Source: Pseudomonadota bacterium (GTDB lineage Bacteria > Pseudomonadota > Alphaproteobacteria > Rhizobiales > Rhizobiaceae). Taken from it: a DNA stretch of 64,000 bases. Numbering within the stretch: the stretch's first letter is position 1; each line of letters starts with the position of its first letter. A program made the translations under genes and the position numbers. The stretch spans positions 124,001-188,000 of the forward strand of contig JAEYDD010000041.1 of the NCBI GenBank assembly GCA_023404095.1. Reading direction: 5' to 3'. The notes beneath the pieces were generated by a model that saw nothing but the letters and a program-made list of their open reading frames with translations, ran no database searches and was not told the DNA's origin. Of this stretch, positions 1 through 8,687 are shown piece by piece.

Positions 1-2
1 CG

Positions 3-953
3 TTCTCTGCGGCCATCGAGGCGCTGCGCATCGCCAACCGCATGCTCGGCTACGAGGCCTATAGCTGGCGCCTCGCCTCGACCGACGGCCAGCAGGTCGT
101 CTCGTCGAGCGGCATCGGTCTGGAGGTCAATTCATCGCTTGCCGACGAACGCAAATATCTTGGCGGGGAAAGCCGCCCCTCGATGGTTCTGGTCTGTTCC
201 GGCGTCTACGTTGAGGATTTCAACAACAAGTCGGTCAATGCCTGGCTGCGCGAAGCCTACAACCGCGGCGTGGCGATCGGCTCGCTCTGTACGGGCGCGC
301 ATGTGCTTGCGCAGGCGGGCCTGCTGAACGGAAAGCGCTGTGCCATCCACTGGGAAAACCTGCCGGGCTTTGCCGAAGCCTATCCGCAGGCCGAGGTCTA
401 CGCCGATCTCTATGAGATCGACAGCAACATCTACACCTGCGCGGGCGGCACCGCCTCGCTGGACATGATGCTGAACCTGATCGACCAGGACTTCGGCGAA
501 ACGCTCGTCAACAGCGTCTGTGAACAAGCCCTGACCGATCGCGTGCGCGGACCGCATGACCGCCAGCGCCTGCCCCTGCGCGCCCGCCTCGGCGTGCAGA
601 ACTCCAAGGTTCTGTCCATCATCGAACTGATGGAAAACAACCTTTCCGAACCGCTCTCGCTGCTGGAGATCGCCGACAGCGCAGATCTATCCCGCCGCCA
701 GATCGAGCGCCTTTTCCGCCAGGAAATGGGGCGTTCGCCGGCCCGCTACTATCTCGAAATCAGGCTCGATCGCGCGCGCCACCTGCTGGTGCAGTCGTCC
801 ATGCCTGTCGTCGAAGTGGCCGTCGCCTGCGGCTTTGTATCGGCCTCGCACTTTTCCAAGTGTTACCGCGAACTCTACAACCGGTCGCCCCAGCAGGAGC
901 GCGCCGATCGCAAACTGATGGTACCGGCTCAAGCGACTGCCCGTGGAGCTTAA
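3..953 (+). CDS. GlxA/GbdR-type AraC-family transcriptional regulator, 5'-truncated
   Basis: The reading frame is open from base 3, and the residues before the first Met (FSAAIEALRIANR) already match the start of the family, so the true start lies off the left edge. The N-terminal two thirds is a DJ-1/PfpI-like class I amidotransferase fold with the nucleophile-elbow pattern SLCTGAHVLAQAGLL. The C-terminal ~100 residues carry two AraC helix-turn-helix units (SLLEIADSADLSRRQIERLF and VVEVAVACGFVSASHFSKCY). Relatives such as GbdR, CdhR and ArgR act as ligand-responsive activators of betaine, carnitine or arginine catabolism; the ligand here cannot be read. A short hairpin follows the stop. The next gene converges on it. 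Confidence 0.9.
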   Translation, partial: FSAAIEALRIANRMLGYEAYSWRLASTDGQQVVSSSGIGLEVNSSLADERKYLGGESRPSMVLVCSGVYVEDFNNKSVNAWLREAYNRGVAIGSLCTGAHVLAQAGLLNGKRCAIHWENLPGFAEAYPQAEVYADLYEIDSNIYTCAGGTASLDMMLNLIDQDFGETLVNSVCEQALTDRVRGPHDRQRLPLRARLGVQNSKVLSIIELMENNLSEPLSLLEIADSADLSRRQIERLFRQEMGRSPARYYLEIRLDRARHLLVQSSMPVVEVAVACGFVSASHFSKCYRELYNRSPQQERADRKLMVPAQATARGA

Positions 954-958
954 GTCTG

Positions 959-985
959 TGGCCGGCCGAGACCGGCCAGCGTTTT
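959..985 (+). terminator. Weak terminator after the GlxA-type regulator
   Basis: A perfect 7-bp inverted repeat (TGGCCGG / CCGGCCA, 6-nt loop) begins five bases after the stop codon and is followed by GCGTTTT. The T run is only four bases, so this is a modest intrinsic terminator at best. Confidence 0.45.
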
Positions 986-1086
986 GCAGACGTTGACACG
1001 GACCGCCGCACTGCGTTGCAGGCATGCAGGCATGTCGCTGAAGACTATTCTGTGGCTGCAAGCGCCGTTGAATTGCGGCGTGCCGT

Positions 1087-2433
1087 TCAGTAGGCAGCGG
1101 CTCGTCGCGCCGCAAGCGTCGCTTCGAGTGCCAACACCGAGAAGACCCGGTTGCGGCCGCCATGCTTGGCCATGTAGAGGAACTGGTCGGCGGCGTTCAG
1201 GTGGTTGTCGAAGGCCTCTTCGCCCTCGATCGCCGCAACGCCTATCGATACCGTGATCGTCACTGGCTCCCCGTCCGCCTCGATCGGTGTGGCCGCCAGT
1301 TCCTTGCGCAGGCCGTCGCAACAGGCGACAGCCTCGGCGAGGTCGAGATCCTCGAACAACATGCCGAATTCCTCTCCGCCGAGACGCGCCAGCAAGTGGC
1401 GGCCGCCGAGCCGCGCCTTCAGCTGGCGCGAGACGTCCTTCAGCACCATGTCGCCGACCTCGTGGCCGTAAGTGTCGTTCAGGCGCTTGAAGTGATCGAT
1501 GTCGAGGATAGCGATGGAAGCCTTTTCGCCGCGGCGTATGGCCTTGTCCACAAGGCGCTTGCCGGTCTCGAAGAAGTAGCGCCGGTTGTACACGTCGGTC
1601 AGGTAGTCGCGCGACGCGGCCATGCTCAGCGCCTGGATGCGCTTGTGGATCGCAGCCAGATGCAGCAGGCGCGACGTGAACTCGTCAGCGTAGAATGGCT
1701 TGCGGATGAATTCGTCGCCGCCGGCCTTCAAGAACCGCGGCGCCGCCATGTCGTCCGCCCTGCCCGACAGCCCGACCACCCGAACGCCCATGTCCGTATA
1801 CCGCCTGCGAATCTCGGCCAGCACGAGCAGGCCTTCGAACTCCGGGGAGTCGAGATCCAGCAGCACCAGGTCGATGTCGCGCTCGGCATCGAGCGCTTCA
1901 AGCGCCTGGGCGCCGTCACACGCAACGATCACTTCGAAACGCTGCCGCTGCAGCAGGCTGTGCTCCTGCTCCATGCAGCCCTCGGACGGCTTCACGATCA
2001 GCGCCTTCGTCCGCTCGCTGGCAAGGATGCGGTCGACGCTGACGACCACCTGCTGGATGGCAGACGGACTGTCCTTGACCACATAGTCGAGCACACCCTT
2101 GGCCAGTATCTTGTCCCGCGTGGTGTCTCCGAACGAACCGGTGAAGACGAGCGGGCGGATGTTGTGGTCGAGAAGGAAATCGAGCGCCCCGCAATCCGGC
2201 GCACCGGGCAGGTTGAGGTCGACGATGGCAAGGCCAAACTCCACGTCCTGCTTTTCGAACACGGTGCGAAGGCTCTGCATGTCGGCGCAGTGGACGACAC
2301 GGACGCCGAGCTCGGATTCCAGCCGGAAGCGGATCGCCGTGGAGAACATGCGCGAATCTTCCACGAGAAGGACGGATCGACCGCCATGGCGCAGGAACGC
2401 AACCTCGCGGTGCCGTTTCCGTTTCAATGCCAC
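1087..2433 (-). CDS. Double-receiver diguanylate cyclase (REC-REC-GGDEF, PleD-like)
   Basis: A 448-residue cytoplasmic response regulator with the domain order of PleD. REC1 (about 20-135) keeps the acidic pair E25-D26 and acceptor D72 in IVDLNLPG. REC2 (about 143-260) has an acceptor-like LLDLDSPEFEG, but the acidic pocket is replaced (ALIVKPSEG), so its Mg2+ site looks degenerate. The GGDEF domain (about 285-440) has an intact GGEEF at 352-356 and should make c-di-GMP from two GTP. The usual RxxD inhibitory site before GGEEF is absent (GGRH there), which suggests no product inhibition at that site. The start at 2433 has AGAGGG 8 nt upstream. The next gene upstream encodes a closely related double receiver, so the two probably share a signalling route. 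No kinase is in view. Confidence 0.9.
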   Translation of the reverse strand: MALKRKRHREVAFLRHGGRSVLLVEDSRMFSTAIRFRLESELGVRVVHCADMQSLRTVFEKQDVEFGLAIVDLNLPGAPDCGALDFLLDHNIRPLVFTGSFGDTTRDKILAKGVLDYVVKDSPSAIQQVVVSVDRILASERTKALIVKPSEGCMEQEHSLLQRQRFEVIVACDGAQALEALDAERDIDLVLLDLDSPEFEGLLVLAEIRRRYTDMGVRVVGLSGRADDMAAPRFLKAGGDEFIRKPFYADEFTSRLLHLAAIHKRIQALSMAASRDYLTDVYNRRYFFETGKRLVDKAIRRGEKASIAILDIDHFKRLNDTYGHEVGDMVLKDVSRQLKARLGGRHLLARLGGEEFGMLFEDLDLAEAVACCDGLRKELAATPIEADGEPVTITVSIGVAAIEGEEAFDNHLNAADQFLYMAKHGGRNRVFSVLALEATLAARRAAAY

Positions 2434-2563
2434 GCCCTCTCTCGTTCACATCGCTTTGCGCGCATTACAACCACAGGGTTTTACCATGCCGTTAATTCCG
2501 CAGAACTATCTCACCTTACGTGAGATCGAACTCCGGTTTCAGCTCGCTGCGCGCACGCAAGCC

Positions 2564-3391
2564 CTACGCCGCACGCCGGGCATGAGCGATCCTGATCTGC
2601 GTCAGCGTGTCGAGGTTCTGGTTGACGCGGCAATAGAATTCCTCGTCGATGAAGGGGCGCAGGATGAAGTCGTTTCCGCCGGCCTTGAGGAAGCGCGCCG
2701 ATAGGAGCCGATCGGTCGAGGACGACACGCCGATGATGCGCAACTGGTGTGATCCCATGAAGGCGCGAATGCGACGGGTCAGCTCGAAGCCGTCGATGTC
2801 GGGCATGTTGTAGTCGGTCACCATCAGGCCGATATCCGGATTGGCCTGCAGGATTGAGAGCGCGGCCGCTCCGCTGTCAGCGGTGCTGACGCGAAAGTTG
2901 TAACGCTTCAGTCGCGTCGAAAGCAGCGCCCTCGCCGTCGGGCTGTCGTCCACGATCAGGACGTGATGATCATGGTTGGTGAGGAAGCGGCAGACGGATT
3001 CCGCCAGCATGTCGACGGCGAACACGTTGTCCTTGATGATGTAGTCGACGATTTCCTTCGACAGCAGCTGGTCGCGGGTCTGCTGCTGGAACGTGCCGGT
3101 GAACACGATCGTTGGCACGCTCAGATCCACCAGGTAATTCAGCGCCTCGCCCTTCTCGGCGCCGGGCAGGTTGATGTTGGAGATGGCTAGCGTGATCGGG
3201 GTCGACGAGCGCTCGTAGCTCTCCTCCAGCTCCAGGAAATTGCGGCAGATCTCGACCTCGATGTCGAAAAGCTCCTTCAGCCGCATACCGATCATGGAGG
3301 TGAAGACGTTCGAGTCCTCCACGAGCAGGATGCGGTGGTGGGAAAGCGACTCGCCGGAATACTGCATGCCGGAGATACCAATGAACGACAT
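2564..3391 (-). CDS. Tandem receiver-domain response regulator without output domain
   Basis: Two REC domains fill the 275 residues. REC1 has E25-D26, but the phospho-acceptor position is Asn72 (AISNINLPG), where the neighbouring double-receiver cyclase has Asp72, so REC1 is probably not phosphorylated. REC2 keeps D148-D149 and acceptor D193 (TDYNMPDIDGF); its conserved Lys-Pro appears as Arg-Pro (LRPF). The chosen start (MSFIGISGM) has AAGG 8 nt upstream; a longer frame to 3517 exists but adds an uncharacteristic, badly spaced extension. With no output domain it may act by protein contact, as DivK/CpdR-like proteins do. The paralogous cyclase lies just downstream on the same strand, 130 bp away, so co-transcription is possible. 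Confidence 0.85.
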   Translation of the reverse strand: MSFIGISGMQYSGESLSHHRILLVEDSNVFTSMIGMRLKELFDIEVEICRNFLELEESYERSSTPITLAISNINLPGAEKGEALNYLVDLSVPTIVFTGTFQQQTRDQLLSKEIVDYIIKDNVFAVDMLAESVCRFLTNHDHHVLIVDDSPTARALLSTRLKRYNFRVSTADSGAAALSILQANPDIGLMVTDYNMPDIDGFELTRRIRAFMGSHQLRIIGVSSSTDRLLSARFLKAGGNDFILRPFIDEEFYCRVNQNLDTLTQIRIAHARRAA

Positions 3392-3623
3392 CGTGTGCCT
3401 TGTAATGTAAGGGTTTTCGCGCTGCCGCCGGTTCTGGCGTGGGTGGAAAGGCAGCACCGGACCTGTGCATGGTCCCGTCCGAAGGGATCTTCCACTCTTC
3501 GGGTAACAGGCAAACAACTAAGCGCAACGTTTTTGAGAAAGCGTTAAAGCGCGCTCCCGACAACCACGTAAGTCATGGCGGGGAAAGCGCTTTCTCGCGC
3601 CGCGGCGAGCGGAACAATCGGGC

Positions 3624-3660
3624 ATGAAAAAGCGGCGCGGGCGGGAGCCTGCGCCGCTTT
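3624..3660 (-). terminator. Intrinsic terminator of the small exported protein gene
   Basis: A perfect 10-bp stem (AAAGCGGCGC, 3629-3638, with GCGCCGCTTT, 3651-3660) with a 12-nt loop. Read on the minus strand the stem ends in a run of five T, immediately after the gene at 3678-3941. Confidence 0.85.
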
Positions 3661-3677
3661 GCAAATCGGCTTCGGTT

Positions 3678-3941
3678 CTACTTGATGACCGCGGCACCGC
3701 CGCTGATTTCCACCGTCTCATCGCCGTTCAGCGCCACCCGGTCGCCATTCGGTAGGGTAACGAAGCAGCCCGACGGGCATACAGATTCAGTCTGTCCGGC
3801 TCCGACGGCGACCTCAGAACGGCTGCCGTTCTCCACGATCGTCAGCACGACCGCGTCGGCATCCTTGTTGGTAATCGATGCTGCAAGAGCCGGTGCAGCG
3901 ACCGCCGTCGACATAAGCAGCATTGCAAGCATTCGCGTCAT
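3678..3941 (-). CDS. Small exported protein of unknown function
   Basis: 87 residues. Residues 1-20 form a signal peptide (hydrophobic core LAMLLMSTAVAAPALA, cleavage likely after ALA-A). The mature ~66-residue part is acidic and probably beta-rich, with two close cysteines (SVCPSGCF) that could form a disulfide. I do not recognise the family. It stands alone between two minus-strand genes, has its own terminator, and has only a weak ribosome-binding site (CGCCGGG). Confidence 0.75.
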   Translation of the reverse strand: MTRMLAMLLMSTAVAAPALAASITNKDADAVVLTIVENGSRSEVAVGAGQTESVCPSGCFVTLPNGDRVALNGDETVEISGGAAVIK

Positions 3942-4065
3942 TTATACCCGGCGTCGAGCGCCGCCCCTGTTGCAAACCCCAAGCCGACCGTAGCCGCACT
4001 TGGGAGGATTTGCATGTGTTTTATGCCCGCGATGCTGAATATGGCGTGAATGAGGCATTCAGCGT

Positions 4066-6567
4066 TCAGCCGGTTTCGTCCGCTCCCTCTTCCACCGGCT
4101 TCGGTGCCGGCTTGCGCGGCGCCTCCGTGGTAACGACCAGTCCGGCCTTCGCATTTTCGATCATCGCGCTCAGCAGCCGGGCGCTTTCCGGGTCCATGGT
4201 GACCGGCACGGTCGGAGCAGCCGGCCCGGCGAGTGCGATGTCCTCCTGGCGCAGCCGCTCGAGAATCGCGGCGCGCATCTCCGTCTTCACCGTCCCCGCC
4301 GTCAGCACGTCCGCCACGAACGCCCTGACCTCGAAGTCGAGCGTGGCTGCGGAGAAGTTGAGGAAGGTGACTGTGGGCTCCGGGTTGCGCAGGACGGCCT
4401 GCTGCGATGCCACATCGAGCAGGATCTCCGTGACCCGGCGCGGATCGTTGCCGGAAAACACGCTGACCGGAATTTCGATCCGCCCGAGCTTGTTGCGGTG
4501 GGTCCAGTTTCCGACCTGGCCGTTGATCAGGACGGAGTTCGGCACGATGATCGTCTGCCGCTGGAAGGTCTCGATCTCGGTCGCGCGCACGGAGATCCGC
4601 TTGACGAAGCCTTCGGTGGTCCCCGCCACGACCCAGTCACCGACCTTGAAAGGTCGCTCGGCCAGCAAAATCAGCCCCGACACGAAGTTGGAAACGATGT
4701 TCTGCAGGCCAAAACCGATACCCAATGACAGGGCACCGGCGACGAGCGCGAGACTGGAGAGATTGATCCCCGCCGCCGATATGCCGATGAGACCTGCCAG
4801 CCCGACGCCGGCATAGCCGACCGCGGTGCGCACCGAGTTGCGCACGCCGGGATCGACATGACTGCGGACCATGATCGTGCCGTCCAGCCAGCGCTGGAAC
4901 CAGCGCGTCACCACCAGCCCGACGACGAACAACAGCAGGCCAGCGGCAATTCCGACGATCGAGATGGAGATGCTGCCGATCCGGATCTCAGTGAAGATCC
5001 TGTAGGCCCAGCTTTCGATGTCGCCGATCTGGAAGCCCCATTGCAGCAGTATCCCCGGCAGGCCGAGCAGGGCCACGATCATGTAGATGCCGAGGCTGGC
5101 GGCGAGGCCGGCCTGGTCGAGGACGACCTCGTTGAGTTGGTAGCGCTCGGCCAGCCGCTGCCCCAGATAGGTCTGCGCGAATGCCCCTTGCGTGCCGATC
5201 GCCCGGCCGGACAGGATGCCGATATACATCGTGACGAGGATGGCACCGGTGACGACGATCTGCGTGGCGATAAACCTGGCGAGCCCCACATAGCCGATCA
5301 TGGTCAGCGCGATCAGGCCGAAGCCGGTCAGCATCAGCACCATCGTCAGAGCGCGTGGCCAGGGGCGGCCCTCGCTCGCAGGATCGTCCCCGGCACGCAG
5401 CATCGGCCGGATGAAGGAAATCCAGATGAGGATCAGACCGATCACGATCGAGGCGATCATGCTCTTGGCGACCGTCAGAACCACCGCCGAGCCGAGCGCG
5501 ACGCTCACCGCGCCCAGGAAATAGTCGAGCGCATTGGCGAGCGCCATCGCGAAGATCGACCGTTCGAGCCGCTGCGCACCGCGATCCGAGACGCTCACCA
5601 GCCGCCAGGCGGGTCTCCTGGGCGCGAGCACGGCCCGCGTAAGTGCGGAGACGAAATAGAGGCCGACGGAGACGGCGAGCAAGGACGACACCATCGGCGT
5701 GATGTCGGGACGCAGCACATTGAAGCTGAAGAGCAGCGAATAGCAGGCGAAGGCGAAGGCGCCGACGGCGAACGTCGGTATGGTGATGGACCAGAACGCC
5801 ACCATCAGCCGGGTGATGTAGTGCGGCTTCTCGATCAGCTTGTTGCGCTGGATGAAGGGGCCGGCCACACGATGGCCGATGGAATAGAGCAGCAGCCCGA
5901 CCACCAGCGACAGCGAAACGGCGGCCAGCAGCGATTCGCGCTTGAAGTTCCAGACGAATCTAAACCAGCCGCCGACGGTGCGATGCAGATCCGTCCCTTC
6001 GTCGGCGCCGGCGGCGACCGCCTCCTGAAACACCTCCGGACTGACCTGCGTGCGCTCGAATAGCGTCTCTGTGAAGAGCGTGCGGCGCATCTCGGTGATC
6101 TGGTTGGCAAGCTGCGTCGCCTCGATGGACAATGCCTCGGCGTTGCCGATGACGGAATTGATCGCCGCGCGTTCGTCAGAGAGGCGTGCACGCTCCTCCT
6201 TGATGATCTCCGATTCGGCCGGCTGGCCTTCTGCCGGCACTGGGCCCAACTCATCCTGGCGGGCCTTGATCTCGTTGAAACGCTGGCGGGTCGAGACGGA
6301 GGCATCGAGCGCACCGCGCCCCACCTGCTCGACGTGCTGTTTCAGTTCGGCAAGCTTAGGCTCGCTGCTGCGGGCCTCTTCGACCTGCCGGCGCAAGGCT
6401 GCGAGTTGGTCGCGCGCCTTGTTCACCCGCTGGTTTGCATCGTTGATCGGATTGGGTACGACGGCGGACTGCGCGCCGGCGGCGGGATCCTGTCCGACAG
6501 CCGCGACCGGCAGCAGCAGAGGCATAAGGGCCAAAAGGGCAAGAAAAGCGCTCTTGAATCTCGTCAC
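4066..6567 (-). CDS. Large MscS-family mechanosensitive channel with DUF3772 domain
   Basis: 833 residues, inner membrane. A signal peptide (1-26) is followed by a periplasmic coiled-coil region (about 45-190) ending in a DUF3772-like stretch (ITEMRRTLFTETLFERTQVS). About ten membrane helices follow (about 215-600). The MscS core has a glycine/alanine-rich pore helix (ALVAGALSLGIGFGLQNIVS) and the beta domain (ERPFKVGDWVV, about 655-665). This is the layout of the large MscK/YjeP-type channels that open under hypo-osmotic stress. The start codon is GTG, with GGGA upstream. The C-terminal tail is Pro/Glu-rich. It stands alone, with no obvious operon partner. Confidence 0.92.
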   Translation of the reverse strand: MTRFKSAFLALLALMPLLLPVAAVGQDPAAGAQSAVVPNPINDANQRVNKARDQLAALRRQVEEARSSEPKLAELKQHVEQVGRGALDASVSTRQRFNEIKARQDELGPVPAEGQPAESEIIKEERARLSDERAAINSVIGNAEALSIEATQLANQITEMRRTLFTETLFERTQVSPEVFQEAVAAGADEGTDLHRTVGGWFRFVWNFKRESLLAAVSLSLVVGLLLYSIGHRVAGPFIQRNKLIEKPHYITRLMVAFWSITIPTFAVGAFAFACYSLLFSFNVLRPDITPMVSSLLAVSVGLYFVSALTRAVLAPRRPAWRLVSVSDRGAQRLERSIFAMALANALDYFLGAVSVALGSAVVLTVAKSMIASIVIGLILIWISFIRPMLRAGDDPASEGRPWPRALTMVLMLTGFGLIALTMIGYVGLARFIATQIVVTGAILVTMYIGILSGRAIGTQGAFAQTYLGQRLAERYQLNEVVLDQAGLAASLGIYMIVALLGLPGILLQWGFQIGDIESWAYRIFTEIRIGSISISIVGIAAGLLLFVVGLVVTRWFQRWLDGTIMVRSHVDPGVRNSVRTAVGYAGVGLAGLIGISAAGINLSSLALVAGALSLGIGFGLQNIVSNFVSGLILLAERPFKVGDWVVAGTTEGFVKRISVRATEIETFQRQTIIVPNSVLINGQVGNWTHRNKLGRIEIPVSVFSGNDPRRVTEILLDVASQQAVLRNPEPTVTFLNFSAATLDFEVRAFVADVLTAGTVKTEMRAAILERLRQEDIALAGPAAPTVPVTMDPESARLLSAMIENAKAGLVVTTEAPRKPAPKPVEEGADETG

Positions 6568-6721
6568 GGACAGTCCCTGTCAATTTGGCGCACAACGGAT
6601 AATCGATAGTTTCGCGTGCAATATCAATGAATGGCCGCCAGACCGGCGGCAATTGCCGCGCGAGTGCGGGAATCGGCGCGCAAGCTATTGCGGGACCCGG
6701 GCGAAGTGAAGGCATGTCCGA

Positions 6722-7282
6722 TCAGAATCCCGCCCCCGGCAGTGCCAGGTAGTCGAGCTCGGCAGAAGTTGACTGGCGACCGAGCATGCAATTGCGGTGC
6801 GGGAAACGGCCGAAGTCGCGAATGACCGCATGATGGCGCAGGGCATAGTCGAAATATTCCCGGTCACCCAGCGCCTTGAACAGGGCCACTGACGTATTCT
6901 GGTCAGCAAGATCCTCCGAATGCTCGAACGGCATGTAGAAGAAATGTCGGCGTCCGTGCGCGACCTTGACGTCGGCGCGCGCATCGATTGCCAGCCGCGC
7001 CTCGCGCAGGGCGATCCAGTCGGTGGCAAAAGCCAGGGGCGTGCCGCGATACATGTTGCGCGGGAACTGGTCGAGAACGATGACGGCCGCCAGGCGGGCG
7101 TCCGGCGTCTCTCGCCACGCCTCGGCGACATGCCGCGCCAGCGCCAGATGCGTTGCAGCAAAGCGCTCGCGGATATGGGCGTCCAACTGCGGCGGCGGCG
7201 AGAACCAATGTTCCTTTGACAGCATTTCGCACCAGAATTCGACCACTTCCATCGGCTCGGCAACATCGCCATCGGCACGCAT
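6722..7282 (-). CDS. DUF924 family protein
   Basis: 186 residues with the family hallmarks: the N-terminal VEFWCEMLSKEHWF segment, the central VIVLDQFPRNMYRGTPLAF block, and FFYMPFEHSEDLADQ near the middle. DUF924 proteins are predicted all-helical, TPR-like cytosolic proteins with no settled function. The start is placed at the ATG preceded by GGGAGGAGAGC; an upstream in-frame ATG at 7300 and the longer frame to 7363 are less likely because they lack a site this good. It stands alone between the MscS gene and a divergent membrane protein. Confidence 0.88.
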   Translation of the reverse strand: MRADGDVAEPMEVVEFWCEMLSKEHWFSPPPQLDAHIRERFAATHLALARHVAEAWRETPDARLAAVIVLDQFPRNMYRGTPLAFATDWIALREARLAIDARADVKVAHGRRHFFYMPFEHSEDLADQNTSVALFKALGDREYFDYALRHHAVIRDFGRFPHRNCMLGRQSTSAELDYLALPGAGF

Positions 7283-7440
7283 GCTCTCTCCTCCCGACAT
7301 TGGCAGTCCCCGCAGGGGCGGTTCTGCTACGCGGACGATCCGCGAAGAATAGCGCGGAATCAATACCTGGCGAAATTTACAAACGCTTCGAGACGACGTC
7401 TAATGCACCCGCCATATTTTCCAGGATGGGGACTATCGAC

Positions 7441-7926
7441 ATGATACTTGGCATGGCACCTTTTACGCTCTTTCACGTTTTTCTGAGCCTCGTCGGCATC
7501 GTAAGCGGGCTTGTCGCATTGCGCGGCTGGCTGGCCTCCGACCTCCGCCCGGGCTGGACGGCGACCTTTCTCGCCACCACCTTGGGCACGACGATCACCG
7601 GCTTCCTCTTTCCCATTACGGCCTTCACACCGGCGATCGGCGTCGGCATCATCACGACGGCATTCCTGCTGGGCGCGATCGCAGCACTCTACCTCTTCCG
7701 GCTTTCGGGCCGCTGGCGGGCGACCTTTCTCGTCTGTTCGATCGTTTCGCTCTACTTCAACGTGTTTGTCCTCGTGGTTCAGGCCTTCCTCAAGGTCGAC
7801 GCCCTCAATGCGCTGGCGCCGAACGGCAACGAGCCCCCCTTCGCCATTGCGCAAGGCATCGTTCTCGTGGCATTCGTCACCGCAGGATATCTCTGTCTTC
7901 GCCGCTTCCGGACGGTCTCTGCCTGA
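7441..7926 (+). CDS. Small integral membrane protein of unknown function
   Basis: 161 residues, almost all hydrophobic, with about five membrane helices: around 5-22, 35-55, 62-85, 92-115 and 135-153. The start at 7441 is preceded by GGGGA at 8 nt; an ATG at 7426 in the same frame is an alternative. The C-terminus ends in a short basic tail (LRRFRTVSA). I recognise no domain. It lies 89 bp upstream of an OsmC gene on the same strand and could be co-transcribed with it. Confidence 0.7.
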   Translation: MILGMAPFTLFHVFLSLVGIVSGLVALRGWLASDLRPGWTATFLATTLGTTITGFLFPITAFTPAIGVGIITTAFLLGAIAALYLFRLSGRWRATFLVCSIVSLYFNVFVLVVQAFLKVDALNALAPNGNEPPFAIAQGIVLVAFVTAGYLCLRRFRTVSA

Positions 7927-8015
7927 CGGCCGGAGAGCGAACGCCAGACCGCATGGGCCTTGGTCCAGGCGCAGTGCGAACGGGACGAAGAATTCGGCGC
8001 GCGGAGCATTGCGGA

Positions 8016-8444
8016 ATGGCTGAAGCAAGGATGAGGGAACGTCCGACCGGGGCCACGGCGACGATCGGGCGCACGGGTTTTCCGGCGATCCGCTCCAGAA
8101 CCGGCGGGACGCTCGCCATCGTGACCGGCGCCAACCAGGCCGGCTTCAACCCGCTCGACCTTCTCTATGCCTCGCTCTCCGCCTGCCTTGCCATGAGTGC
8201 CCGCTATGCGGCCAGCCGGATGGGCGTTCTCGACCGGCTGACGACGATCGAGGTCACCGTGAGCGGCGAGAAGGCCGAGGCCGGCCCTGCACGGGTGGAG
8301 ACGTTCGACATCGCGTTTATCATCGGCGGCGATATCGACGAGGGTACGAGACAGGCCATCGTGCGCGTCGCCGAAGACGAGATCTGCACCGTCAGCAACA
8401 CCATCCGCGGCAACCCGCAGTTTCGGACCACGATTTCCGGTTGA
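8016..8444 (+). CDS. OsmC family protein (putative organic hydroperoxide reductase)
   Basis: 142 residues. The OsmC/Ohr fold is shown by NPLDLLYASLSACLAMSARYAA, which carries the peroxidatic-type cysteine, and by a second cysteine in EDEICTVSNTIRGNP, at the family spacing. OsmC/Ohr enzymes reduce organic hydroperoxides through this cysteine pair in the cytosol. The start at 8016 has CGGAG 9 nt upstream; a longer frame to 7953 is less well supported. A strong hairpin immediately follows the stop. Confidence 0.88.
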   Translation: MAEARMRERPTGATATIGRTGFPAIRSRTGGTLAIVTGANQAGFNPLDLLYASLSACLAMSARYAASRMGVLDRLTTIEVTVSGEKAEAGPARVETFDIAFIIGGDIDEGTRQAIVRVAEDEICTVSNTIRGNPQFRTTISG

Positions 8445-8445
8445 C

Positions 8446-8477
8446 CCCGGGCGACCGTACGGTTGTTGTCGCCCGGG
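8446..8477 (+). terminator. Strong GC hairpin directly after the OsmC gene
   Basis: A perfect 10-bp stem (CCCGGGCGAC at 8446-8455, GTCGCCCGGG at 8468-8477) with a 12-nt loop starts two bases after the stop codon. No T run follows, so it may act as a terminator with Rho or as an mRNA 3'-end stabiliser. The rest of the 8445-8687 gap holds the cco promoter region, in which I see no clear operator. Confidence 0.55.
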
Positions 8478-8687
8478 CGGCAGGGCTCTTGCGCCGGGCG
8501 GCTGCCCGAAAGCGCAACCGGGCGTTTATCAACGCGCAAATCCGATTGCCGCGCCTTCGAAATCGTGTAACCATCAGCATGTTAGCGCGCCGAACTCGAC
8601 TGGCTCCGACATGCAGGGCATGGTCTCCGCTAACCGCATCGCTACAGACTTTGACGTTACAGGACTGCCACGAAAGACAGGTAACGG

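Noticed and set aside
1162..2523. Long plus-strand open frame opposite the double-receiver cyclase gene
   Set aside because: It is antisense to a gene with clear REC and GGDEF motifs; high-GC codon use leaves such frames open. No domain or plausible start of its own.
4858..6063. Long plus-strand open frame opposite the MscS gene
   Set aside because: Its translation is a low-complexity His/Asp/Gln/Arg composition, characteristic of the antisense of a membrane protein gene.
8478..8687. FNR/FixK anaerobox upstream of ccoN
   Set aside because: Only half-sites (TTTATCAACG, TTTGACG) are present; no TTGAT-N4-ATCAA or TTGA-N6-TCAA pair at any spacing close to the consensus.
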